Notes: generated by a model not told the origin, from the sequence alone. A stretch of DNA of 64,000 nucleotides from Alphaproteobacteria bacterium (GCA_016124635.1 WGNJ01000014.1:1-64000); one strand, 5' to 3'. Counted from the stretch's first letter, positions 9,339-19,664 are shown. Translations and numbers: made by a program.

Positions 9339-11465
9339 ATGGCGGCAAAAGACTTGCGGGTCGAACCCGGAAGCGCGCATCCGCTTGGGGCGACCTGGGA
9401 CGGCAAGGGAACGAATTTTGCCTTGTTTTCCGCCCATGCGGAAAAGGTCGAGCTCTGCCTTTTTGATCGCAGCGGCAAGCGGGAAGTGGCGCGAATTGCT
9501 CTTCCCGAGTTCACCGATCAGATCTGGCACGGCTACTTGGCCGATGTGCGCCCCGGTTCAATCTACGGCTACAGAGTCTATGGGCCCTATCAGCCCGAAG
9601 CCGGGCACCGCTTCAATCATAATAAGCTTCTGCTCGATCCATATGCGCGGGCGATCCAAGGGCAACTGCTTTGGAGCGACGTGCATTTTGGCTATCGGGT
9701 CGGCGCCAAGCGTGAAGACTTGTCGTTCGACCGGCGCGACAACGCGCGGGGGATGTTGAAGGCCGTCGTGACCGACACCGCCTATGTTTGGGGTGACGAG
9801 CGCTCGCCTCGCACCGCCTGGAATCAGACCGTGGTCTGCGAGATGCATGTGCGCGGTTACACGATGAGGCATCCGGACGTGCACCAACCGATACGGGGCA
9901 CGTTCGCCGGCTTGAGCAGCACGAGTGTGATCCGGCATCTCAAGGATCTGGGCGTGACCGCGATTGAGTTACTCCCCATTCACGCCGCGATCGACGATCG
10001 CCATGTCGTTCAGCGTGGATTGCGAAATTATTGGGGCTACAACACCATCGGATTTTTCGCGCCGGATCCGCTGTTCCTGGCGAGCGGTCATGTCGCTGAG
10101 TTCAAGACGCTCGTTCAGCGCATGCATGACAACGGGATCGAGGTCATACTCGACGTCGTTTACAATCACACCGCCGAGGGCAATCGCCTTGGACCGACGC
10201 TCAGCTTCCGCGGCATCGACAACAAATCATACTATTGGCTCGTTCCAGGAAACGAACGCTACTACGAGAACTTCACCGGTTGCGGCAATTCGCTGAACGT
10301 CCACCATCCGCGTGTTCTGCAGATGGTCATGGACTCGCTCCGCTATTGGGCGACCGAGATGCATGTCGACGGATTTCGCTTCGACCTCGCGACAACGCTT
10401 GCGCGCGGGCCGAACGGCTTTGAGGGCGACGCGCCGTTCTTCGCCGCAATCGCGCAGGATCCGGCCCTCGCTCGGACCAAGCTAATTGCCGAGCCATGGG
10501 ACGTCGGTCTGGGCGGATACCGCCTAGGCGGCTTTCCGCCTGGCTGGGCCGAATGGAACGACAAATACCGCGATACCGTTCGCCGATTCTGGAAGGGTGA
10601 GGGCGGATTGATCGGCGACCTGGCGACGCGGCTTTGCGCCTCGCGTGACGCTTTCGATCACCAAGGCCGCCGGCCCTGGGCAAGTGTCAACTTTGTGACG
10701 GCGCACGATGGCTTCACGCTGCGCGATCTCGTCAGCTACGGGCGCAAACACAACGAGGCGAACGGCGAGGACAATCGAGACGGCGCCGACGAGAACCATA
10801 GTTGGAATTGCGGCACCGAGGGACCGACGACGAACAGAGCGATCGGCGAATTGCGCGCACGGCAGATGCGCAATTTGTTGGCGACGCTTTTGTTGTCGCA
10901 AGGGACGCCGATGCTCTTGGGCGGTGACGAGCTTGGCCATACGCAAGAGGGCAACAACAACGCCTATTGCCAGGACAACGAGAAGTCGTGGCTGAAGTGG
11001 AACGTGCCGTCGAGCCAGAACCTGACTCCATTCATCAAGGCGCTAATCTCGCTGCGAAAGCGAAGCGCCGGTCTGCAACGTCAAAAGTTTCTGGTTGGGG
11101 CGCAATTGCCGGGCGGCTGGAAGGACATCACTTGGCTGGCGCCGGAGGGGCGCGAGAAAACCCCCGACGATTGGAACTTTCCCGAAGCGAGATGCCTTTC
11201 TTTCATCTTGGCCGATCACGACGGATCGCCCGAGAGCGAAGGAGCGGGCGAACCGCTGCTGATCATCTTGAATGCTCATGTGGAGCCCGTGCGTTATCTG
11301 CTTCCCAGCCTCAATGGCGTCGTCCATTGGGATCACGTCGTCGACACGACGCTGCCGAGCGGATTGCGCAGTCAGACACGCTTTGCCGTCGGACATCACA
11401 TGGATATTGCACCGCGGTCGGTCTTCGTCTTCGTCGGCTGCGCGGCAAAGGCGACGGCCGCATGA
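9339..11465 (+). CDS. glgX: Glycogen debranching enzyme (GlgX, GH13_11)
   Basis: 708 aa. It hydrolyses alpha-1,6 branches of limit dextrins and releases linear malto-oligosaccharides. Seen: an N-terminal CBM48-like domain (LGATWDGKGTNFALFS), GVTAIELLPIHA, nucleophile Asp349 (GFRFDLATTL), acid/base Glu385 (LIAEPWDVG) and the family block GWAEWNDKYRDTVRRFW. It starts 3 bp after glgB and its stop overlaps the treZ start (ATGA). Its linear products are substrates for MalQ and TreY downstream. Confidence 0.95.
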   Translation: MAAKDLRVEPGSAHPLGATWDGKGTNFALFSAHAEKVELCLFDRSGKREVARIALPEFTDQIWHGYLADVRPGSIYGYRVYGPYQPEAGHRFNHNKLLLDPYARAIQGQLLWSDVHFGYRVGAKREDLSFDRRDNARGMLKAVVTDTAYVWGDERSPRTAWNQTVVCEMHVRGYTMRHPDVHQPIRGTFAGLSSTSVIRHLKDLGVTAIELLPIHAAIDDRHVVQRGLRNYWGYNTIGFFAPDPLFLASGHVAEFKTLVQRMHDNGIEVILDVVYNHTAEGNRLGPTLSFRGIDNKSYYWLVPGNERYYENFTGCGNSLNVHHPRVLQMVMDSLRYWATEMHVDGFRFDLATTLARGPNGFEGDAPFFAAIAQDPALARTKLIAEPWDVGLGGYRLGGFPPGWAEWNDKYRDTVRRFWKGEGGLIGDLATRLCASRDAFDHQGRRPWASVNFVTAHDGFTLRDLVSYGRKHNEANGEDNRDGADENHSWNCGTEGPTTNRAIGELRARQMRNLLATLLLSQGTPMLLGGDELGHTQEGNNNAYCQDNEKSWLKWNVPSSQNLTPFIKALISLRKRSAGLQRQKFLVGAQLPGGWKDITWLAPEGREKTPDDWNFPEARCLSFILADHDGSPESEGAGEPLLIILNAHVEPVRYLLPSLNGVVHWDHVVDTTLPSGLRSQTRFAVGHHMDIAPRSVFVFVGCAAKATAA

Positions 11466-13294
11466 AGCGCGCTCATGATATGCCGTTCGGCGCCGCCGTC
11501 CTTCCCGGGAAGGGAGCGAGATTCCGGCTTTGGGCGCCAGCGTTGTCGCAAGTGGGTTTGATCTTACGCAGCGATGAGAATGTCGCCGAGATCGAAGTGG
11601 CGATGGAAAAGCTTCCCGACGGTTGGTTCGAGACGGTCGCCGAAAACGCGAAGGCTGGCACGCGCTACGGATTTTCGGTCGGCAAGGGCTTGATCGTGCC
11701 CGATCCGGCGTCGCGTTTTCAGCCGGACGGCGTTCACGCGCTAAGTGAAATCATCGACGGCGAGGCTTTCGAGTGGTTGGACGAGAATTGGAAGGGGCGT
11801 CCGTGGGAAGATACCGTCATCTACGAGCTGCATGTCGGCACATTTTCGCCGGAGGGAACCTATGCTGCAGCGGAAAGGCGTCTCGACTATCTTGCCCAGC
11901 TCGGAATCACCGCAATCGAATTGATGCCGCTTTCGACGGCGCCCGGCGAACGCAACTGGGGTTATGACGGCGTCTATCCGTTCGCGCCGACCGGCAACTA
12001 CGGCACGCCCGACGAACTGAAGCGATTCATTCAGTCGGCCCACGCGCGTGGGATGATGGTCTTCTTGGACGTCGTGTACAATCACTTCGGGCCGGAGGGA
12101 AATTATCTGCACAAGACGGCGCCGCAGTTCTTCACCGACCGCTATCACACGCCGTGGGGTGCGGCGATCGACTTTGACGGCGAGGCAAGCCGCACCGTTC
12201 GCGATTTCTTCGTACACAATGCGCTCTTTTGGCTCGAAGAGTTCAACATCGACGGCCTGCGGTTCGACGCGGTGCACGCCATCTTTGACGGCAGCAAACC
12301 TCATATCTTGACGGAAATCGCCGACAGCGTGAGACGTGCAACGCCCGTCGGTCGACACTTTCACCTCGTCTTGGAAAACGACAAGAACGAGGCTCGGTAC
12401 CTGAATAGAGAGAAAGACGGTCACCCTGCGGCGTACGTGGCGCAGTGGAACGACGACATCCATCATGTGCTTCACGTGATCGCGACGGGCGAGACATCGG
12501 GCTATTATCAACACTACGCCGATGACCCCATTTCCGGCCTCGGGCGCGCGCTAACGGAGGGCTTCGTTTTTCAAGGCGAGCCTCTTGGCGACGGGAAATC
12601 GCGAGGCGAGGCGAGCAAGCACCTTCCGCCTTCGGCATTTGTCTCCTTTCTGCAGAACCATGATCAGATAGGAAACCGTGCGCTCGGCGAGCGGATTACG
12701 ACATTGGCGCCACCTGAAGCTCTTCGCGCCATAACGGCCGTTCTGCTGCTTTCACCGTCGCCGCCAATGTTGTTCATGGGTGAAGAATGGGGCAGCACAA
12801 CGCCATTCTTGTTCTTCTGTGACTTCAGCCCTGAACTGGCAGCGGCGGTGCGTGACGGCCGTCGCCGCGAATTCGCACACTTTCCTGCCTTCCAGGATGA
12901 GGCAGCACAAGCACGCATTCCGGACCCCTCTGACCCTGAGACGTTTGAGCGATCGAAGCTCAATTGGGAAAGTGCGACACACGACGAACATCGAGCCTGG
13001 CTCGAGTTGCATACGTACCTGCTAGCGCTACGCCGGTCGCACATCGCACCGCATTTGACGAAGAGCCCGCCGCCGGCATCGCAGTACGCGCGTGGGCCGG
13101 AAGGCCGTCTCGACGTTGCATGGACCTTTGGCGACGGTTCCCGATTGTCGTTGCGGGCGAACCTATGCGCCCAATCCGTTGTCGTTTCCGATGATCTGGA
13201 TCGCACCGCCGAGGCCATCTACAGCACGCACGAATCCATTGCCGCCGGTTCTTTGCCGCCGTGGTACGTAGCGTTTCAGCTTACGACAGGCTGA
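11462..13294 (+). CDS. treZ: Malto-oligosyltrehalose trehalohydrolase (TreZ)
   Basis: 610 aa. It releases free trehalose from maltooligosyl trehalose made by TreY. It has an N-terminal beta domain (GARFRLWAPALSQVGL), a GH13_10 barrel with Asp269 (GLRFDAVHAI) and Glu305 (LVLENDKNEA), and QNHDQIGNRALGER typical of TreZ. The frame is open further upstream inside glgX, but the ATG overlapping the glgX stop gives the normal TreZ N-terminus. The TreY partner follows 2 bp later as part of a fusion. Confidence 0.94.
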   Translation: MKRAHDMPFGAAVLPGKGARFRLWAPALSQVGLILRSDENVAEIEVAMEKLPDGWFETVAENAKAGTRYGFSVGKGLIVPDPASRFQPDGVHALSEIIDGEAFEWLDENWKGRPWEDTVIYELHVGTFSPEGTYAAAERRLDYLAQLGITAIELMPLSTAPGERNWGYDGVYPFAPTGNYGTPDELKRFIQSAHARGMMVFLDVVYNHFGPEGNYLHKTAPQFFTDRYHTPWGAAIDFDGEASRTVRDFFVHNALFWLEEFNIDGLRFDAVHAIFDGSKPHILTEIADSVRRATPVGRHFHLVLENDKNEARYLNREKDGHPAAYVAQWNDDIHHVLHVIATGETSGYYQHYADDPISGLGRALTEGFVFQGEPLGDGKSRGEASKHLPPSAFVSFLQNHDQIGNRALGERITTLAPPEALRAITAVLLLSPSPPMLFMGEEWGSTTPFLFFCDFSPELAAAVRDGRRREFAHFPAFQDEAAQARIPDPSDPETFERSKLNWESATHDEHRAWLELHTYLLALRRSHIAPHLTKSPPPASQYARGPEGRLDVAWTFGDGSRLSLRANLCAQSVVVSDDLDRTAEAIYSTHESIAAGSLPPWYVAFQLTTG

Positions 13295-13296
13295 AG

Positions 13297-16200
13297 ATGC
13301 ATCCAGAAGCCTCATTCGACGAGCGCTGCCGCCGTTTCGGGATCGAACGGCACTATCGAGATTTTGCCGGCCAGACCCGTGAGTCGCCTCGCGAAACCGT
13401 AGAGGCTCTGCTCGCGACCTGCGAGGCGGCCGAGCGATCTGCCACAGGGGCCAGGATCGCGCCGCCCGTCATCGTAATCCACGAAGGAGACGAAGCGGCG
13501 CACGTCGCGCTTTTTGGCGACACCACGTCGGCGAAGTGGTTGCTGCAAGAGGAAGGCGGAAGAGAACGCAGCGGTCGGGTAGAGGGATCAAACCGCCTGG
13601 CGCTGCCCGGCGACTTGCCGACCGGTTATCACGATCTGCGGATCGAAGCCGGCGGAGATGCGCGCGTCACGCGATTGATCGTGACGCCGCGCCGTTGCTT
13701 CATGCCGCCGGCGCTCGAGAGCGGGCCAGGCGAGTGGGGATTTGCAATCCAGCTTTATGCGCTCAGGTCGCCGCGCAACTGGGGCATCGGCGATCTAACC
13801 GATCTGGCTGATTTCATGAGACGCGCAGGTGCGGAAGGAGCGGCGCTCGTCGGCATCAATCCGCTTCACGCGCTGTTCGACGACGAGCCAAGCCGCGCCA
13901 GCCCGTACTCGCCAAGCAGTAGGCGATTTTTCAACGCGCTCTATCTGGATGTTGAAGCGATCGATGAGTTCGCGATCTGTGATGCGGCGCGCCAGCTTGT
14001 TTCGTCCACTGGATTCCAAGATCGCTTGCGACATCAACGTGCGGCCACGCTGGTCGACTACACCGGCGTCGCACGTTGCAAGCATCAGGTGCTGGAGCTG
14101 CTCTATGCTTGTTTTCGAGAGCAGGTGTTGTCGCAAGGAGGCGTGCGCGCGCAGGCGTTTCGCGCATTCCAGCGGACTGGCGGCAAGCAGCTTCGCCAAT
14201 TCGCCACCTTTCAGGCGTTGCGGGCCCATCTCGCGGGCTCGGATGCGCGGCGGCGGTACTGGCGGTTTTGGCCGCGGGAATATCAGGACCCGGAAAGCGC
14301 GGCTGTTGCCGATTTCACGGCAAAGCACCCTGAGCGCATCGAGTATTACGGGTATCTGCAGTGGCAAATCGATTTGCAGCTAGATCGGTGCCGAGAAGCG
14401 GCGCGTTCGTCGGGCATGCCGGTCGGGCTCTATTGCGACCTCGCGGTGGGTATCGACTTCGGCGGTGCCGAGGGTTGGGCTGAGCAGGGTGTCTTTGCCG
14501 AGGAGTGGAGCGCCGGCGCTCCACCGGATTCGATGGCGCCGAGCGGCCAAGAGTGGGGCTTGGCGCCGATGAACCCGGTCGCGTTGCGCGCGACCGCCTA
14601 CGACGCGTTCATAACGACGTTGCGCGCGAACATGCGCCATGCGGGCGCTATTCGCATCGATCATATCCTGGGCTTGTGGCGCCTGTTTTGGGTGCGCCAT
14701 GGCGCCGGTCCCGCCGCTGGCGTTTACGTTCGCTATCCGTTTGACGATCTGGCTGGAATCATCGCGCTGGAGAGCCAGCGCAACAAATGCCTGGTTATCG
14801 GCGAAGATCTCGGCCTCATTCCGGATGGTCTTCACGCCAAGATGGACGAGCTGGGGATCCTCAGTTACCGGCTCTTGTATTTTGAAAGAGAGGGCGACGG
14901 CCGTTTTCGCGGCGTTGAATCCTATCCGCGCAATGCCCTCGTCGCTGTCGGAACGCACGATCTCGTTCCACTAGCCGGCTACTGGAACGGCACAGATATC
15001 GCGATACGCAGCAATCTAGGGCTTTATCCCGACGCCGAGCGCGCCAAGAACGACCGACGCGCCCGAGAGACCGATCGACGCCAAATGGCGGCGGCCTTGG
15101 GCGTGGATCGGGCGCAAGTCTCGGATACCTCAATTGCGCAACTTAGCGAGGCCGCCTATCGCTTCCTCGGGCGCACCCAATCGCGGATTGTGGTCGTGCA
15201 ATTGGAGGATGCGCTCGGCATCCGTGAGCCTCCCAACGTACCCGGAACGGACAGGGAGTATCCGAATTGGCGGCGCAGACTGCCGCTCGATATGTCGGGC
15301 CTCTTTCGCCATGCGGGCTTTTGCCGGCTCCTCAAAGTGCTGAATGAACAGCGACCACCGCTTGTCGGCGGTGCCGCTCCCGCGTCGTCGACGGCTCCCG
15401 TACGAGCCGGTGCGGCGGATCTGGACGTCCCGACCGCAACCTACCGGCTTCAATTCGGTCCGCATTTCGGGTTCGACGCGGCGACGGAGATCGTGCCCTA
15501 TCTGGCGCGTCTCGGCGTCAGCCACGTTTATGCGTCGCCGATCTTCAAAGCGCGACCGGGTAGCACGCACGGCTACGACATCACTGACCACAACGCGCTC
15601 AATCCTGAAATCGGGACGAACGAAGCGTTCGAACGGTTCTCGGACACACTGCGTGCGCACGGCATGGGACTAATTCTCGACTTCGTGCCGAACCACATGG
15701 GCATCGGCAAGGCCGACAATCTCTGGTGGCTCGACGTATTGGAGTGGGGACAAAACTCTCAATACGCGGATTTCTTCGACATCGACTGGATGCCGCGCCG
15801 GGAACAGCTGTGGGGCAAGATCCTCCTTCCCCTTCTTGGCGATCATTACGGCGTCGTGCTCGAGGCCGGCGAACTGCAGCTCAAGTTCGACGATACGAGC
15901 GGGACGTTCAGCGTTTGGTATCACGAGCATCGTCTCCCGATACGGCCGCGGCACTATGCGATCATCCTGCGCCGCCGCTTGAGCGCGCCGGACGAAGCGG
16001 AAAATCTTGCGGACGACGTCAGGGAAAATCTCCAACGCTTGGCCGGAGAGTTCGATCGCCTGCGGCGGCCAGCCCGCCGCCGGCGCGATGCCGTGCACGA
16101 GCGTGCGGAGGCATTGAAGGTCGAGCTTGCCGCCCTTGCGCGAGGTAATCCCGCGGTCGCGCGGTTCCTCGACACGGCCGCGTCGTCCTTCAATGGTATT

Positions 16201-18282
16201 CCCGGTCGCCCGCGTTCCTTCCGCCAGCTGCATTCCCTGCTCGAGCGGCAGGTGTACCGGTTGGCGTTTTGGCGCGTCGCCGCGGATGAGATCAATTATC
16301 GGCGCTTCTTCAACATCAACGAATTGGCGGCGATTCGTATTGAACAGCCTGCGCTGTTCGAAATCGCCCATCGCCTGGTTGCGCGATTGATCGCCGATGA
16401 TCGGATTCAAGGTCTACGGATCGATCACATCGATGGATTGTATGACCCGGCAGCTTATTGCCGGCGTCTGCGCGCGCTCGCCGCGGACAATCGTGCGCGC
16501 GACACGGAGGCTCCATTCTACGTCGTCGTCGAGAAGATCTTGGCACTGCATGAATCGCTGCGCGGCGACTGGGAAGTCGCGGGCACGACGGGCTACGAAT
16601 TCACGAATCTGGTGAACGGGCTCTTCATTAATGCCGAAGCGGAACAACCGTTGAAGACGACCTATTCCGACTTCTCCGGCGAGACGGCTGTGTTTGACGA
16701 CGTGCTCGCCAAGGCGAAGCAATATGTGATCGAACATTTGCTGGCAGGCGAGGTCAATGGTCTGTCGTCGGAACTCGATCGCATTTCGGAGCGTCACTGG
16801 TCGACCCGCGACTATACGGACGAACGTTTGCACGCCGCGCTGCGCGACACGGCGGTACAGTTCCCGGTCTACCGCACCTATGTCACGGAGGCCGGCGCCG
16901 CGGCTGAGGACTTGCGCGACATCGATTGGGCAACGAGCCGCGCCCGCCGTTGGTGGCCGGGCTCCGATCCGGAAATCTTCGATTTCGTGCGAGCGGCGCT
17001 GACGACGGATCTAGCGAAGCCGCGTTCACCCTACCGCCGCGCGGAGGTCGTGCGCTTCGCAATGCGCTTCCAGCAGCGGACCGGGCCAATCACCGCCAAA
17101 GCGCTCGAGGACACCGCCTTCTACCGCTACCATACGCTGCTGTCGTTGAACGAAGTGGGTGGCGATCCGCGCCAGTTCGCGACCACGCCTGCTGCTTTCC
17201 ATCACGCCAATCGCCAACGCGCGAGGCTGTGGCCGCACAGCATGCTGACGACCGCAACGCACGACACGAAGCGCGGCGAAGACGCGCGCGCGCGGATTGA
17301 CGCATTGTCGGAAGTACCGCAGGAGTGGGGCGAGCGTGTCAGACGATGGAGCACGTTCAATCGCTCCTTTCGGCGCGACGTGGAGGACGAGCAAACTCCA
17401 TCGGCGAACGACGAGTACATGTTCTATCAGACGCTGTTCGGTGCGTGGCCGACCGCGTTCGAGACCGCGCCGTCAACCTCCTCAGCGGAGCTCACTGATC
17501 TCATCGGGCGACTGCAGGCGTTCGTCGTAAAGGCCGCCCGCGAGGCAAAAGTCCACACGAGCTGGGATCGTCCGAACGAGAACTATGAAGGCGGATTTTG
17601 CTCGTTCGTCGAGCGCGTGCTCGACGTCAGCCGGCCCAACCCCTTCTTGAGCGACTTTTCCGACTTCCATGCGGAACTTGCGCCGGCCGCGATGCTGAGC
17701 AGCCTGTCGCAGCTTGCATTGAAGCTCACCTGTCCCGGTGTGCCCGATCTCTATCAGGGCTGCGAGGGTTGGGATTTCAGCTTGGTCGACCCGGACAATC
17801 GCAGGCCAGTCGACTTCGTGGAGCGTGCCGAAAGGCTTGCAGAAACGGAACGAGTGTCCGATCCGCGCGCGACAGCCGAGATGTTGAAGAATTGGCGCGA
17901 CGGCCGGATCAAGCAAATTATGACCGCCCGGTTGCTCGCGCTACGGCGGCGCCTCCCGATGGTGTTTCGCGGCGGCGACTACGAACGATTGGACTGCGAG
18001 GGCCCGGCCGCGGAGCACGTCGTTGCGTATCAACGTTTCGACGAAGCGCACAAGGTTGTCATTGTCGCCGGCAGGTTGTTCGTCGGTCTCGATCGGCTAA
18101 AGAAGTCGAATTCCAAGGCCTGGAAGGAAACACGAGTAGCGCTGCCCGTGAGCAGTACCGGCGCGTGGCGCAATTTGTTCGACGACGCGAGGACCCTGGG
18201 AACAGCGGAATCGAACGAGAGCGTAAGTCTTGCGAACTTGCTCGGAGATCTTCCTTTCGCCGTCTGGGTCGAAGCGAATTGA
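13297..18282 (+). CDS. Bifunctional 4-alpha-glucanotransferase / malto-oligosyltrehalose synthase (MalQ-TreY fusion)
   Basis: 1661 aa. Residues 1 to about 685 are a MalQ (GH77) amylomaltase that reshuffles maltooligosaccharides, with likely nucleophile Asp455 (IRIDHILGLWRLFWV), VIGEDLG and VGTHDLVPLAGYW. Residues from about 712 are TreY (GH13_26), which turns the reducing-end linkage to alpha-1,1; motifs are ATYRLQF, LDFVPNHMG, Asp1043 (LRIDHIDGLYDP), Glu1079 (VVVEKIL) and ATHDTKRGED. An Ala/Pro-rich linker of about 25 residues joins them. An in-frame GTG at 13261 lies inside treZ and is less likely than this ATG. Last gene of the operon; converges with a kinase gene. Confidence 0.93.
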   Translation: MHPEASFDERCRRFGIERHYRDFAGQTRESPRETVEALLATCEAAERSATGARIAPPVIVIHEGDEAAHVALFGDTTSAKWLLQEEGGRERSGRVEGSNRLALPGDLPTGYHDLRIEAGGDARVTRLIVTPRRCFMPPALESGPGEWGFAIQLYALRSPRNWGIGDLTDLADFMRRAGAEGAALVGINPLHALFDDEPSRASPYSPSSRRFFNALYLDVEAIDEFAICDAARQLVSSTGFQDRLRHQRAATLVDYTGVARCKHQVLELLYACFREQVLSQGGVRAQAFRAFQRTGGKQLRQFATFQALRAHLAGSDARRRYWRFWPREYQDPESAAVADFTAKHPERIEYYGYLQWQIDLQLDRCREAARSSGMPVGLYCDLAVGIDFGGAEGWAEQGVFAEEWSAGAPPDSMAPSGQEWGLAPMNPVALRATAYDAFITTLRANMRHAGAIRIDHILGLWRLFWVRHGAGPAAGVYVRYPFDDLAGIIALESQRNKCLVIGEDLGLIPDGLHAKMDELGILSYRLLYFEREGDGRFRGVESYPRNALVAVGTHDLVPLAGYWNGTDIAIRSNLGLYPDAERAKNDRRARETDRRQMAAALGVDRAQVSDTSIAQLSEAAYRFLGRTQSRIVVVQLEDALGIREPPNVPGTDREYPNWRRRLPLDMSGLFRHAGFCRLLKVLNEQRPPLVGGAAPASSTAPVRAGAADLDVPTATYRLQFGPHFGFDAATEIVPYLARLGVSHVYASPIFKARPGSTHGYDITDHNALNPEIGTNEAFERFSDTLRAHGMGLILDFVPNHMGIGKADNLWWLDVLEWGQNSQYADFFDIDWMPRREQLWGKILLPLLGDHYGVVLEAGELQLKFDDTSGTFSVWYHEHRLPIRPRHYAIILRRRLSAPDEAENLADDVRENLQRLAGEFDRLRRPARRRRDAVHERAEALKVELAALARGNPAVARFLDTAASSFNGIPGRPRSFRQLHSLLERQVYRLAFWRVAADEINYRRFFNINELAAIRIEQPALFEIAHRLVARLIADDRIQGLRIDHIDGLYDPAAYCRRLRALAADNRARDTEAPFYVVVEKILALHESLRGDWEVAGTTGYEFTNLVNGLFINAEAEQPLKTTYSDFSGETAVFDDVLAKAKQYVIEHLLAGEVNGLSSELDRISERHWSTRDYTDERLHAALRDTAVQFPVYRTYVTEAGAAAEDLRDIDWATSRARRWWPGSDPEIFDFVRAALTTDLAKPRSPYRRAEVVRFAMRFQQRTGPITAKALEDTAFYRYHTLLSLNEVGGDPRQFATTPAAFHHANRQRARLWPHSMLTTATHDTKRGEDARARIDALSEVPQEWGERVRRWSTFNRSFRRDVEDEQTPSANDEYMFYQTLFGAWPTAFETAPSTSSAELTDLIGRLQAFVVKAAREAKVHTSWDRPNENYEGGFCSFVERVLDVSRPNPFLSDFSDFHAELAPAAMLSSLSQLALKLTCPGVPDLYQGCEGWDFSLVDPDNRRPVDFVERAERLAETERVSDPRATAEMLKNWRDGRIKQIMTARLLALRRRLPMVFRGGDYERLDCEGPAAEHVVAYQRFDEAHKVVIVAGRLFVGLDRLKKSNSKAWKETRVALPVSSTGAWRNLFDDARTLGTAESNESVSLANLLGDLPFAVWVEAN

Positions 18283-18299
18283 GCGGATCTACGGATTGC

Positions 18300-19664
18300 C
18301 TACGCGGCGGCGGCAGTCGTCCGGCGGATCAAACGCTCGGCCGGAAATTCCACCCAGATCTTCGATCCTCTGCCGGGATTGCTCTGGATGTGCAGGTTCC
18401 CCTGATGCGCTTCCGCGAGCGCCTTGACGATCGGTAAGCCGAGACCGGTGCCGTAGCCCGCGACCGTGAAGGCGTCGCCGCCTTGCGTAAAGGGCTCGAT
18501 CGCTCGTTGCTGCATCTCCGGGGTCATGCCGCGACCGGTGTCCTTGACTCCAAGCAAAGTGCGCCCGTCCTCATTCACGTCGCAGAACAGGACGACGATC
18601 GAGCCGGCGTCCGAAAACTTGACCGCGTTCGAAAGCAGATTGATCGAGATCTGCTTGACGGCCCGCTCGTCGGCCTTGATCACCGGTTTGAGCTTCAGAT
18701 CGGTCAAGATGTCGACGTGCGCGCGTTGCGCTTGAGTCTCGACGAAACGCAAAACGTCTTGCGCGATTTCGGAGAGGTGCACCGGCGCGAACTCGAACTC
18801 CCGCTTACCCGCTTCGATCTTCGAAAGATCTAGGAGATCGTTGATGAGCTGCAGCAAGTGCTGCCCGCTTGCGTGAACGTCTTCGATGTAGGACGCATAG
18901 ACCGCCGGCATGATGGGCCCGAAGGTCCGTTGCCGCATCAAATCCGTGTATCCGATGATGGCGTTGAGCGGCGTCCGCAGCTCATGACTCATGGAGGCCA
19001 GGAAGTCGTTCTTGGCCCGGTTGGCCTGTGTGAGCGCCGCGGCCATGGCTTCGTTCTCGAATCTGAGGCGCAGAGCCAGATCGTACTTGCGGCTGACATT
19101 CAATCCGTAATTCGCCAGGACGACGATAAAGGCGGGAAAGGCGACCATGAAGACATGGCTCAGCGTGCCGCCGAAGTGAAGAAAGGCGCTCCACTGCAAG
19201 AACGTCAAAGTGCCTGTGGCGACAATGAGCGCCGGGCGCCATGTCACCAAGGAAGAGAAATAGGAAACGATGATGGCAAGTGTGATGGTGTTCAGGATGG
19301 CCTGATTGACGGCGTTGCCGTCCTGCCAGAACACCCAAACGGCGCTGCCCCAGATGGCGCCATGAAATCCCCAAAGAATGCAAAGTGCGATCGAGGCGTG
19401 GCGCGGCGATGCGTTTGGGTTTCTTGTGAACCACTTGAACGTGAGCGATCCGCCGACCGCCCAGGCCGCCGCGGCAGCGAGCCAACACGCACCGACGACG
19501 GGCGACGCGTTTCCGACTGCGGGCCATGGCCCCGACATGATGACAGCGAGCGCGAGCGCGAACGGAAAGCCGTCGACATACTGGATCCAGTTGCCGAAGG
19601 CCGCACGAATTTGCTCTCGCACGACAGGCGCAGACGAACTCGGTATTTGTGTTGTTGATGTCAT
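18300..19664 (-). CDS. Membrane sensor histidine kinase
   Basis: 454 aa. The N-terminal half (about 25-205) has roughly six hydrophobic segments and no obvious periplasmic domain. A HisKA domain follows with the phosphoacceptor in FLASMSHELRTPLNAIIGYTDLM, then an HATPase_c domain with NLLSNAVKFSD, GVKDTGRGMTPE and GTGLGLPIVKAL. This layout resembles PleC/DivJ-type and other alphaproteobacterial kinases. A TTG 30 bp upstream is in frame, but the ATG is preferred. No response regulator lies adjacent, so it is an orphan. It converges on the malQ-treY gene with 17 bp between stops. Signal unknown. Confidence 0.9.
   Translation of the reverse strand: MTSTTQIPSSSAPVVREQIRAAFGNWIQYVDGFPFALALAVIMSGPWPAVGNASPVVGACWLAAAAAWAVGGSLTFKWFTRNPNASPRHASIALCILWGFHGAIWGSAVWVFWQDGNAVNQAILNTITLAIIVSYFSSLVTWRPALIVATGTLTFLQWSAFLHFGGTLSHVFMVAFPAFIVVLANYGLNVSRKYDLALRLRFENEAMAAALTQANRAKNDFLASMSHELRTPLNAIIGYTDLMRQRTFGPIMPAVYASYIEDVHASGQHLLQLINDLLDLSKIEAGKREFEFAPVHLSEIAQDVLRFVETQAQRAHVDILTDLKLKPVIKADERAVKQISINLLSNAVKFSDAGSIVVLFCDVNEDGRTLLGVKDTGRGMTPEMQQRAIEPFTQGGDAFTVAGYGTGLGLPIVKALAEAHQGNLHIQSNPGRGSKIWVEFPAERLIRRTTAAAA

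Noticed and set aside
10967-11461. N-terminal extension of treZ inside glgX
   Set aside because: The extension has no homology, and the ATG overlapping the glgX stop gives a normal TreZ.
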